Shown: positions 1 to 5,457 of the stretch, in pieces
Numbering within the stretch: position 1 is the first letter of the stretch
How the letters are laid out: the number at the start of each line of letters is the position of its first letter
Origin: an uncultured Oscillospiraceae bacterium
Lineage (GTDB): Bacteria; Bacillota; Clostridia; Oscillospirales; Acutalibacteraceae
Reading direction: 5' to 3'
DNA: 9,807 bases
NCBI GenBank assembly: GCA_910587835.1
Contig: CAJUNQ010000110.1
Coordinates: 1 to 9,807 of the forward strand
Translations under genes and position numbers: made by a program
The notes under the pieces: model-generated
The model's input: only the letters and a program-made list of their open reading frames with translations
Database searches by the model: none
What the model was told of the DNA's origin: nothing

Positions 1-2
1 GA

Positions 3-176
3 GAGCAAGCCTAACTGTTAGCACCCGGTAGGCGACGCTTTGCCGACTCGCGACTTGGGTGCAGCGTCACGCTGCACGGGAGCACCTAGCGAGCGCGGGA
101 GCAAGCCCGACTGCCAGCAGCCGGTAGGCGACGCTTTGCCGGCTCGCGACTTGGGTGCAGCGTCACGTTGCCCTGG
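3..176. repeat. Tandem repeat, 96-bp unit, about 1.8 copies
   Basis: The sequence from 3 to about 80 recurs from 99 to about 176 with few changes. Both units begin GAGCAAGCC and share CGGTAGGCGACGCTTTGCCG and CTCGCGACTTGGGTGCAGCG. The first unit contains a perfect hairpin at 59-77 (GTGCAGCG, loop TCA, CGCTGCAC). In the second unit the right arm has decayed to CGTTGCCC. The array runs off the left edge, so its true length is unknown. It ends just before the ribosome site of the small Cys-rich gene. It may be a REP-like intergenic repeat; no protein function is visible. Confidence 0.85.
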
Positions 177-198
177 GAGAAAATGAGGAGGTCTTTTT

Positions 199-387
199 AT
201 GATGCTGTTAACGGCAGCGATTCATGTGCCCACTGTGGCCCTTGCGGCGGCGATTGCCCTGATCTTTGCCGCGATAGTGGTCCGATGGGTCCGGCGGAGA
301 AAAAGGGGAGAGAGCGGCTGCGGCTGTAGTTGTCCGGGCTGTCCCCATCGCGCACAGTGCCACAAAAGTCCGGAAAAGAAGGACTGA
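199..387 (+). CDS. FeoB-associated Cys-rich membrane protein
   Basis: This 62-residue protein has one hydrophobic segment (about residues 8-29), a strongly basic patch (RRRKR, 32-36) and a short Cys-rich tail with cysteines at 41, 43, 45, 48 and 54 in a CGCSCPGC...C pattern. That layout is typical of the small FeoB-associated Cys-rich membrane family, which usually lies directly after feoA/feoB, the ferrous iron uptake genes. The tail would face the cytoplasm, where it might bind iron or another metal; the molecular role of the family is not settled. The start at 199 is chosen because AGGAGGT at 186-192 sits 6-7 nt upstream; the adjacent ATG at 202 is also possible. The gene ends shortly before a strong terminator. 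I infer that feoB lies left of the window; it is not visible here. Confidence 0.85.
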   Translation: MMLLTAAIHVPTVALAAAIALIFAAIVVRWVRRRKRGESGCGCSCPGCPHRAQCHKSPEKKD

Positions 388-414
388 CGCGAACCGCGCG
401 GGAAAAGCCCAAAT

Positions 415-447
415 AAAAAGCCACCCTTTACCCGAGGGAGGCTTTTT
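415..447. terminator. Bidirectional intrinsic terminator
   Basis: AAAAAGCC (415-422) pairs with GGCTTTTT (440-447), and inside it CCCT pairs with AGGG after an A/A mismatch. The A-run on the left and T-run on the right make it usable from both strands. It closes the plus-strand Cys-rich gene and can also stop transcripts of the minus-strand MFS gene that ends at 532. Confidence 0.85.
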
Positions 448-531
448 ACATGCACAGAGAAATCCTTATTGCTGGACATAGGAAGAAGACAGCGGGGGAA
501 AGGGGCAAATCTTTGTCATGCGGCCCGGCGG

Positions 532-1824
532 CTATTCACTGTCTGGGTTGGCCTCATGGGTTCGTCCCAAAATACAGGTAAAAATCAAGCAGACAAAAAC
601 CCCTGCCAGCCCCAGTACAAAGAACAACGCTGCTGCGCCAGAGCCCTTGCCCAAGCCGAACAGGAGGGCAGGGAGGCTGTCCTGAGAAACCGAGGCCATC
701 AGCGGCTCAAAGACCCGGTCTACCAGCAGCCCACCCAAAAAGTAGCCTAGGGGTATGGTGAAAAACTGCAATGTGTTGCGGCAGGAGTACACCCGCCCCT
801 GCATGTCTACGGGAATGGCGGACCGAAAAATAACGTCCATATTGGCGTTCATCAGAGGGATTGGCAGCCAGCCCAGAACAGCCCCCACACACCAGGCCCA
901 GGGTGTGCGCCCGAAGGCCAGCAGAAAGTTTTCTGTGCTCATAGACAGCAGCAGAGAGCCGCAAATGGCCCGCACCCGGTTCTTTGGCGAGGGCAGCAGA
1001 GTGGCAATTACCCCGCCAACCAGAGATGCCCCGCCGGTTACAGCGTTCACCAGGCCCAGCACGGTTTCGCCGCCGTTTGCGCGGCTGAGCAGCATGGCGG
1101 GCAGTGCGGCGTTATAGGCCGAGGCCACCAGGTTGATAAAAGCCAGAAAAAGGATGAGGTTTAAAATCAGCCGGTTGGCCCCCACCCAAGCCAGCCCGGA
1201 CTTTGCCGCTGTCAGCAGCTTCTCTCGGGGCTTGTCCTCAGTAGAAGCCTCTGGGACAGGAATAAAGAACAGAAGACTGACAAAGGCAATGACAAAGGTG
1301 GCCAGGTCAACGGCAATCACTGCCTCCATGCCAAAAAATCCGAACAGGGCCGAGGCAAAGACCGGGTGCAGAATGGTGTTCAGCGATGACGAAAAGGACC
1401 GCAGGCCGCTGGTTTTTTGATAGTACCTTTTGGGGACCAGCAGCGTAGCCGCCACATCGCTGGCAGGCTGCTGCACGGTGTTCATCAAGCCGTTTATGGC
1501 ATTGAGCCCATACAGATGCCAGGGCTCCAGCTGGTCGGTTTTCAGCAAAACCAGCACCGCAACCGTGCCCATAGCGGCCAGCAGATCGCACACCAGCATG
1601 GTGCGCTTTTTGTTCCAGCGGTCGCTGAGCGCCCCGGCAAAAATGCTTACAAGCACATAAGGCGCGTAGGAACAAATGGAGAGCAGGGCGGTTTCCAGCG
1701 CAGAGCCCCTTTGCCGGTAGAGCCACAAAATCAGGGCATAGCCGGTCATGGTGCTGCCCAGAGCAGAGAGCGACTGGGTGCTCCACAACAGTAGGTAGGG
1801 CTTTAGAGATTGATATTTTTTCAT
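532..1824 (-). CDS. MFS efflux transporter (DHA3/macrolide-efflux type)
   Basis: The 430-residue product is an integral membrane protein with about twelve hydrophobic helices in two halves. The MFS motif A is recognisable after the second helix (GALSDRWNKKRTM, residues 64-76), and a related element (MQGRVYSCRN) lies in the C-terminal half. Length and sequence style fit the MFS_3/DHA3 group, which includes macrolide exporters such as MefA, so drug export by proton antiport is the best guess; the substrate cannot be read. The start is supported by AAAGGAG (complement of 1834-1840) upstream of ATG at 1824. A consensus promoter lies 223 nt upstream, and the long leader carries a short ORF and competing hairpins around the ribosome site, suggesting induction by an inhibitor of translation. 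No second drug-resistance gene is next to it. The MFS call is secure; the drug role is inferred. Confidence 0.9.
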   Translation of the reverse strand: MKKYQSLKPYLLLWSTQSLSALGSTMTGYALILWLYRQRGSALETALLSICSYAPYVLVSIFAGALSDRWNKKRTMLVCDLLAAMGTVAVLVLLKTDQLEPWHLYGLNAINGLMNTVQQPASDVAATLLVPKRYYQKTSGLRSFSSSLNTILHPVFASALFGFFGMEAVIAVDLATFVIAFVSLLFFIPVPEASTEDKPREKLLTAAKSGLAWVGANRLILNLILFLAFINLVASAYNAALPAMLLSRANGGETVLGLVNAVTGGASLVGGVIATLLPSPKNRVRAICGSLLLSMSTENFLLAFGRTPWAWCVGAVLGWLPIPLMNANMDVIFRSAIPVDMQGRVYSCRNTLQFFTIPLGYFLGGLLVDRVFEPLMASVSQDSLPALLFGLGKGSGAAALFFVLGLAGVFVCLIFTCILGRTHEANPDSE

Positions 1825-1827
1825 TTG

Positions 1828-1940
1828 ACTTTGCTCCTTTGATTGTAATAAAAATCAAAATAAGCAAAGCCTGAGGACGGACAGGGCGCGGCCCCTTAGC
1901 CTCTATGCTCCATGCAGTGTCCTCAAGCCTTGCATGGAGC
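1828..1940 (-). promoter_or_regulatory. Putative attenuator in MFS leader
   Basis: All pairings are on the minus-strand RNA. Hairpin 1 is a perfect 10-bp stem: GCTCCATGCA (complement of 1931-1940) with TGCATGGAGC (complement of 1907-1916), loop 14 nt. Hairpin 3 surrounds the transporter's ribosome site: GCTTTGC (1864-1870) pairs with GCAAAGT (1828-1834), and TTTGATT (1853-1859) pairs with AATCAAA (1838-1844). The alternative pairing is 13 bp: AAGGCTTGAGGAC (1919-1931), the loop of hairpin 1, with GTCCTCAGGCTTT (1866-1878). It shares bases with both other hairpins, so it excludes them. Opening hairpin 1 by a stalled ribosome would allow this pairing and free the ribosome site. A transcription-attenuation reading is also possible because a T-rich stretch follows 1866. 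The pairings are visible; the mechanism is inferred. Confidence 0.65.
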
Positions 1941-1979
1941 GGCGGCAATACAGAGCGGCAAAGAAATGTTATGCATCAT
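1923..1979 (-). CDS. Candidate leader peptide upstream of MFS gene
   Basis: A short frame in the MFS leader reads MMHNISLPLCIAAAPCKA and stop. GGGAGGA (complement of 1981-1987) lies just upstream. Spacing favours the second ATG (1976) over the first (1979), giving 17 residues. The last codons (Ala-Pro-Cys-Lys) lie in the left arm of a perfect hairpin, and the stop codon lies in its loop, so translation of this peptide would disrupt the hairpin. This is the placement seen in leader peptides of erm, cat and mef-type genes. I do not recognise the peptide sequence itself. A chance frame remains possible, but the ribosome site and the overlap with the hairpin argue against it. Confidence 0.6.
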   Translation of the reverse strand: MMHNISLPLCIAAAPCKA

Positions 1980-2046
1980 GTCCTCCCTCATCATGGTCTG
2001 AATTTTAGGACTCCCAGGTAAGAGAACCAGGCTGGGTTGTTTGTCC

Positions 2047-2076
2047 ATTGTAGCACAGCGGCTGCGGCTATGTCAA
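2047..2076 (-). promoter_or_regulatory. SigA-type promoter for MFS leader transcript
   Basis: On the minus strand TTGACA (2071-2076) and TACAAT (2047-2052) are separated by 18 bp. The -35 box is perfect and the -10 box has one change. Transcription would start near 2040, giving a leader of about 215 nt before the MFS start codon. Confidence 0.85.
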
Positions 2077-2079
2077 GGG

Positions 2080-2394
2080 GAGCTGGGGATGTGTCCGCAA
2101 GGGTCTGCTATAGAAATGCGGTTGAGCATGCTGCGCAGCGGTGCAGCCCAGCCCGGCTTTCCGGCAGTGTTCAGATCAGGGGGGGCATGGGGCTCCCTGT
2201 AGATTTTGCGCCGTCTCCACCTGTTGCTGTCTCCCGACTGGGAGAGCAAGAGCTTCCGGGCAGCCGTTGAAATGCAGGGTTGAACATAACAGGGAGTAGA
2301 GTGAAGCAGGGTAGCCGCCTCGGCCATGCCCTTTCCCATTCTGTAATTACAAACTCATGCTCTCTGATATCCTTATCCAGTCAGAAACAGAAGT
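2080..2394. other. Stretch without a recognisable gene
   Basis: About 315 bp lie between the MFS promoter and the terminator of the tRNA gene. Short open frames on both strands (plus 2037-2270, minus 2073-2339) have no ribosome site and no family resemblance. Only minor palindromes such as GCTGCGCAGC are visible. I see no promoter, RNA gene or mobile element here. Confidence 0.6.
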
Positions 2395-2438
2395 AAAAAG
2401 GAAAGCCCCCAGAAACCTTACCGTTTCCAGGGGCTTTC
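2395..2438 (-). terminator. Terminator of the tRNA-Thr transcript
   Basis: On the minus strand GAAAGCCCC (complement of 2430-2438) pairs with GGGGCTTTC (complement of 2401-2409). Inside, GAAAC pairs with GTTTC across a two-base mismatch. The hairpin is followed by CTTTTT. It lies about 24 nt past the CCA end of the tRNA gene. Confidence 0.85.
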
Positions 2439-2461
2439 AGACTTGGCGCAGCCAACGTCTT

Positions 2462-2537
2462 TGGAGCTGGATATCGGAATCGAACCGATCACCTCATCAT
2501 TACGAGTGATGTGCTCTACCGAATGAGCTAATCCAGC
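2462..2537 (-). tRNA. tRNA-Thr (anticodon CGU)
   Basis: The 76-nt minus-strand sequence folds into a full cloverleaf. The acceptor stem is GCTGGAT/ATCCAGC, the D stem GCTC/GAGC, the anticodon stem CATCA/TGATG with loop CTCGTAA, and the T stem ATCGG/CCGAT with loop TTCGATT. The 3' end is T plus an encoded CCA. The anticodon CGT (complement of 2502-2504) reads ACG, threonine. It is a single-gene unit with its own consensus promoter and terminator. No integrated element or attachment-site duplication is visible at its 3' end. Confidence 0.97.
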
Positions 2538-2558
2538 AAAAAATCTGACTTCTCGCTT

Positions 2559-2587
2559 ATTATACTACACCTTTCAGGCTGTGTCAA
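2559..2587 (-). promoter_or_regulatory. Consensus promoter of tRNA-Thr
   Basis: On the minus strand TTGACA (2582-2587) and TATAAT (2559-2564) are both perfect and spaced by 17 bp. The transcript would start near 2552, 15 nt before the mature 5' end of the tRNA. This strength is expected for a stable RNA gene. Confidence 0.95.
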
Positions 2588-2633
2588 GATGGAATTATGG
2601 AGGGAAAGCCGGACGATGCTCCGCAGACATCAT

Positions 2634-2668
2634 AAAAAAAGCCGCCCGGCCTTCTGTCAGGCGGCTTT
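2634..2668 (-). terminator. Terminator downstream of the GGDEF gene
   Basis: On the minus strand AAAGCCGCC (complement of 2660-2668) pairs perfectly with GGCGGCTTT (complement of 2638-2646), followed by a run of seven T (2640 down to 2634). It lies about 110 nt past the stop codon of the response regulator-GGDEF gene and isolates that gene from the tRNA promoter. Confidence 0.88.
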
Positions 2669-2780
2669 CGCCAGATGTGATAAAAGGGGCTGGGCCTGAG
2701 CTCACCTCCGATTGGCTGAAAAGCCCCGGGCCCGCCTTTTTGCTCCTCTTGTTTCCCACTGAACCTCTGTTCAGGGGGCT

Positions 2781-3698
2781 TTACTTTTCCCGCAGCTGCT
2801 TCATTCCTTCGTTTACCCAGGTCACCCGGTTGCGGCCCGCCTTTTTCGCGTCATACAGCATAGCGTCTGCGGTCTTCAGCACCAGCTCAAAGGAGAGGTC
2901 CTCCTTTGGAATCACCGTAATGCCCCCAATGCTCGCCGTAACCCACTGGGACACAGAGGGGTCGTGGGGAATGTGCAGGTCCTCGATGGCCTGCCGGATG
3001 CTTTTCAGGTGGGAGAAAGCCTTGTCCGACCCATCGCCCACCAAAAAGGCCACAAACTCCTCGCCGCCATACCGGGCAAAAAAGTCGGTGCTGCGCCGCA
3101 AACGGGCAGAGGCGGTTTTTGCCACCGCAGCAATAACCTTGTCCCCGGCAGGGTGGCCAAAGGTGTCGTTATACACCTTGAAATGGTCAATGTCAAACAT
3201 ACAGATGGAAAAGGGGACCTGCAGCCGCACCGATTCCTTCCACTTCTGGGCGCTGTAGGTCTCATACTGGCGGCGGTTGGCCACCCCGGTCAGCTGGTCG
3301 GTCTGAGACTGCAGCTCAATCTGCTTGCGGTAAGAATACAGCTTCACATGGGTGTTGACCCGCGCCTTTACAATCATGGGGTTAAAGGGCTTGACGATGT
3401 AGTCCACCGCCCCCAAAATCAGGCCGGTCTGCTCGTTCTGCGCATCGGACAGGCCAGTAATCAGAATAACCGGGACGCTTTGGGTGATGATCTCCTCCTG
3501 AAGCTTTTTCAACAGGGTAAACCCGTCCATGCCGGGCATCACCACGTCCAGAAGAATCAGAGAGAAATTCCCTTTGCTGGCCAGGGCCAGCCCCTCCTCT
3601 GGCCGGTGGGCCACAGTAATCTCGTAGTCGTCCTCCAAAATCGATCTCAGCTTGGCCGCTTGGGGGACGCTGTCGTCTACGATCAATATTTTATCCAT
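2781..3698 (-). CDS. Response regulator-diguanylate cyclase (PleD-like)
   Basis: The 305-residue protein joins a receiver domain (about 1-118) to a GGDEF domain (about 135-298). Receiver residues are intact: acidic pair D8-D9, phosphoacceptor D51 in LLDVVMPGMDG, T81 and K104. The cyclase domain has the active-site motif GGEEF (211-215) and an RSTD inhibitory I-site (202-205), five residues upstream. It should make c-di-GMP from two GTP in a phosphorylation-dependent, product-inhibited way in the cytoplasm. There is no HPt or second receiver domain. ATG at 3698 is chosen because AAAGGAG lies 8-9 nt upstream; the in-frame GTG at 3707 overlaps that ribosome site. No cognate histidine kinase is present in the window, so its input is unknown. 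Two candidate promoters lie upstream, in the region shared with the divergent collagen-like gene. Confidence 0.95.
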   Translation of the reverse strand: MDKILIVDDSVPQAAKLRSILEDDYEITVAHRPEEGLALASKGNFSLILLDVVMPGMDGFTLLKKLQEEIITQSVPVILITGLSDAQNEQTGLILGAVDYIVKPFNPMIVKARVNTHVKLYSYRKQIELQSQTDQLTGVANRRQYETYSAQKWKESVRLQVPFSICMFDIDHFKVYNDTFGHPAGDKVIAAVAKTASARLRRSTDFFARYGGEEFVAFLVGDGSDKAFSHLKSIRQAIEDLHIPHDPSVSQWVTASIGGITVIPKEDLSFELVLKTADAMLYDAKKAGRNRVTWVNEGMKQLREK

Positions 3699-3769
3699 AT
3701 GATACACTCCTTTGGAACTGTACGGCCAGGGCTTGCTTGGAAAACAGACTCTGGTAGAGTTATTATTCT

Positions 3770-3799
3770 ATAGTATTCAGCCCGGCGCAGGAATGACAA
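3770..3799 (-). promoter_or_regulatory. Candidate proximal promoter of the GGDEF gene
   Basis: On the minus strand TTGTCA (3794-3799) and TACTAT (3770-3775) are separated by 18 bp. The start would fall near 3763, giving a leader of about 65 nt. It is weaker than the distal promoter. Confidence 0.5.
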
Positions 3800-3844
3800 T
3801 GGAGCCTGTCCTTCCGCTGTGCCGGGACCGGCCCTGAAGGAGAA

Positions 3845-3869
3845 GCAGCGCCGCCCCGGACGGCGCTGC
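3845..3869. other. Strong GC-rich hairpin between divergent genes
   Basis: GCAGCGCCG (3845-3853) pairs perfectly with CGGCGCTGC (3861-3869) around a 7-nt loop. It lies between the two candidate promoters of the GGDEF gene, so a transcript from the distal promoter would contain it. The following minus-strand sequence (TTCTCCTT) is only a poor T-tract, so a terminator is doubtful. Confidence 0.6.
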
Positions 3870-3903
3870 CAGCCGCTTCCAGCTTCTGGAAATCCTGATA
3901 AAT

Positions 3904-3933
3904 ACTATAGCATACATGCAGGGGTCTTGTCAA
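3904..3933 (-). promoter_or_regulatory. Candidate distal promoter of the GGDEF gene
   Basis: On the minus strand TTGACA (3928-3933) and TATAGT (3904-3909) are spaced by 18 bp. The -35 box is perfect. The start near 3897 would give a leader of about 200 nt containing the hairpin at 3845-3869. Confidence 0.7.
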
Positions 3934-3993
3934 ACCAAGAAGTGAAAATCTTCCCGAAAAATAAAAGGCCGCCTGACAAGCCAAAGGGGCCGC

Positions 3994-4020
3994 ACCTTTT
4001 TTGCGGACAGGCATATACTG
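3994..4020 (+). promoter_or_regulatory. Possible mother-cell (SigK/SigE) promoter
   Basis: GCATATACTG at 4011-4020 resembles the SigK -10 (gCATAnnnTA, last bases imperfect) and also the SigE -10 (CATACAnT). An AC at 3994-3995 lies 16 bp upstream, as expected for the short SigK -35. No SigA-type pair is evident before the collagen-like gene. The start would be near 4027, about 54 nt before the ATG. The motif is short, so this is tentative. Confidence 0.4.
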
Positions 4021-4080
4021 ATGGTAGGCCCTGGCTTGCGCAAAGAGCCGGGCCACATTATTTCTGGAGGTATTCTCAGC

Positions 4081-5358
4081 ATGAATATGAAGATCTATTC
4101 AGGCTCCTCGGCTTCCGGCGACGGCTGCTGCGGGCTGCCCCCCTGCCCGCAGCCCTGCTGTCCTCCTTGTCCTCCCTGTCCGCCGCCTTGCCCTCCGGCG
4201 GGGGGGCCCACCGGGCCTACCGGTCCCACAGGAGCCACGGGTCCCACCGGCGGGACAGGAGCCACAGGCGCAACGGGAGCTACCGGCCCTATCGGCCCCA
4301 CCGGCCCCACAGGGGCCAACGGCGCCACTGGCCCTACCGGAGCGGTAGGCCCTACGGGAGCCAACGGCCTGGCCGGTCCTACCGGCGCCAGAGGCGACAC
4401 CGGACCCACGGGAGCCACAGGTGCGCCAGGCGCAGCCGGAGCTACGGGCGCAACAGGAGGCACCGGTCCTACCGGAGCCACCGGCGCGACAGGAGCAGAT
4501 GGCGTCACCGGCCCCACGGGCCCCACAGGAGTGGCGGGAGCCACGGGCGCAGACGGAGTTACCGGCCCCACAGGAGCCACCGGGGCGACTGGGGCGGATG
4601 GTGCCACCGGCCCCACGGGCCCCACAGGAGCGGCGGGAGCAACCGGCGCAGACGGAGTTACCGGCCCCACAGGAGCCACCGGGGCGACTGGGGCGGATGG
4701 TGCCACCGGCCCCACCGGTCCCACAGGAGCGGCAGGAGCTACCGGCGCAGACGGAGTTACTGGCCCCACAGGAGCCACCGGGGCGACCGGGGCGGATGGT
4801 GCCACAGGCCCCACAGGTGCGGCGGGAGCCCCCGGCGCAGACGGAGTCACTGGCCCTACCGGCGCGACCGGCGCGACCGGGGCAGATGGTGCCACCGGCC
4901 CCACGGGTCCTACCGGCCCCACGGGTCCTACCGGCCCCACGGGTCCTACCGGCCCCGCTGTCACGGCTGCTGCCATGAGCGCGTCCAACACCACGGGGCA
5001 GAGCTTGACTGTGGCCCTGGGCGGCATCAGCGTACCGCTGCCCAGCGCCCAAAACCTGGATGGCTTTACCGCCAACGGGACCGACACCTCCTTCACGGTG
5101 CCGCAGACCGGGACCTATCTGGTCACCTACCAGGTCAGCCCCACTGTGGCAGTAGCCATGTCCTCCCAGGTGCTGCGCAACGGCACGGCAATTCCAGGCT
5201 CGGTGCGGTCTCCTGTGGCCACCACAGAGTATAGCGCAACCGTTATCACCCCGCTGACAGCGGGGGACACGCTGACCCTACAGCTGTCTGGCATTGCGGC
5301 AGTGGTGGTTCTTCAGGGGGGCTCCGGCGCGTCTCTCAACGTTGTCCGTCTGGCGTAA
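4081..5358 (+). CDS. Collagen-like protein, BclA/exosporium type
   Basis: The 425-residue product has three parts. Residues 1-41 form a head with eight cysteines (16-37) in a Cys/Pro-rich run. Residues 42-291 are about 83 uninterrupted Gly-X-Y triplets, mostly G-P-T, G-A-T and G-A-D. Residues 292-425 form a beta-rich C-terminal domain like those of BclA-type proteins, which fold as C1q/TNF-like trimers. Such proteins make glycosylated filaments on spores of Bacillus and Clostridioides; the many Thr residues in the Y position are likely O-glycosylation sites. There is no signal peptide, which fits assembly from the mother cell. The start at 4081 follows GGAGG (4066-4070) at 10 nt; an upstream in-frame ATG at 4021 has no ribosome site. 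The next gene is a glycosyltransferase. A vegetative surface role cannot be excluded. Confidence 0.88.
   Translation: MNMKIYSGSSASGDGCCGLPPCPQPCCPPCPPCPPPCPPAGGPTGPTGPTGATGPTGGTGATGATGATGPIGPTGPTGANGATGPTGAVGPTGANGLAGPTGARGDTGPTGATGAPGAAGATGATGGTGPTGATGATGADGVTGPTGPTGVAGATGADGVTGPTGATGATGADGATGPTGPTGAAGATGADGVTGPTGATGATGADGATGPTGPTGAAGATGADGVTGPTGATGATGADGATGPTGAAGAPGADGVTGPTGATGATGADGATGPTGPTGPTGPTGPTGPTGPAVTAAAMSASNTTGQSLTVALGGISVPLPSAQNLDGFTANGTDTSFTVPQTGTYLVTYQVSPTVAVAMSSQVLRNGTAIPGSVRSPVATTEYSATVITPLTAGDTLTLQLSGIAAVVVLQGGSGASLNVVRLA
4552..4914 (+). repeat. 99-bp minisatellite inside the collagen-like gene
   Basis: Units begin GACGGAGT at 4552, 4651, 4750 and 4840. The first two periods are exactly 99 bp (11 triplets) and the third is 90 bp (10 triplets). 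A shorter relative precedes it at 4498. All periods are multiples of nine, so the Gly-X-Y frame is kept. Confidence 0.92.
4897..4950 (+). repeat. 18-bp tandem repeat, three perfect copies
   Basis: GGCCCCACGGGTCCTACC occurs three times without change at 4897, 4915 and 4933. It encodes the terminal Gly-Pro-Thr run just before the C-terminal domain. Identical short repeats in frame are prone to slippage. Confidence 0.95.
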
Positions 5359-5380
5359 CTAACGCTCTTCCTGTGTTGAA

Positions 5381-5420
5381 AAAGGGAAGCCTCCTGCCGT
5401 TTGGGGGCTTTCCTCCCTTT
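5381..5420 (+). terminator. Intrinsic terminator after the collagen-like gene
   Basis: AAAGGGA (5381-5387) pairs with TCCCTTT (5414-5420), and AGCCTCC pairs with GGGGGCT inside, with a small bulge. The T-run is only TTTATTT, so read-through into the glycosyltransferase gene is plausible. Confidence 0.65.
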
Positions 5421-5457
5421 ATTTCCATACTTGACACAAGAGAGGAGAGGACCCGGT

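Noticed and set aside
3..176. CRISPR array
   Set aside because: Units are 96 bp and similar throughout, with no alternation of constant repeats and unique spacers.
2073..2339. Minus-strand 88-codon frame between the MFS promoter and the tRNA terminator
   Set aside because: It lacks a ribosome site and any recognisable motif, and it runs into the MFS promoter region.
2462..2600. tRNA-Thr as an integration site
   Set aside because: No integrase gene and no duplicate of the tRNA 3' end are present in the window.
3729..3748. Degenerate end of the TA-flanked MITE (GGGCTTGCTTGGAAAACAGA)
   Set aside because: It resembles GGGCTTGTTTGAAAATAGA with several changes, but the similarity stops after about 20 bases and there is no partner end.
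3698..3900. c-di-GMP riboswitch before the GGDEF gene
   Set aside because: I could not find the conserved core of the GEMM-I class in the leader; only a simple GC hairpin is seen.
4095..5096. Long antisense frame (333 codons) and further alternative frames across the collagen-like gene
   Set aside because: They arise from the repetitive Gly-Pro-Thr codons, which leave no stops in other frames. They have low complexity and no ribosome site, and the true gene has a recognisable C-terminal domain and a good start.
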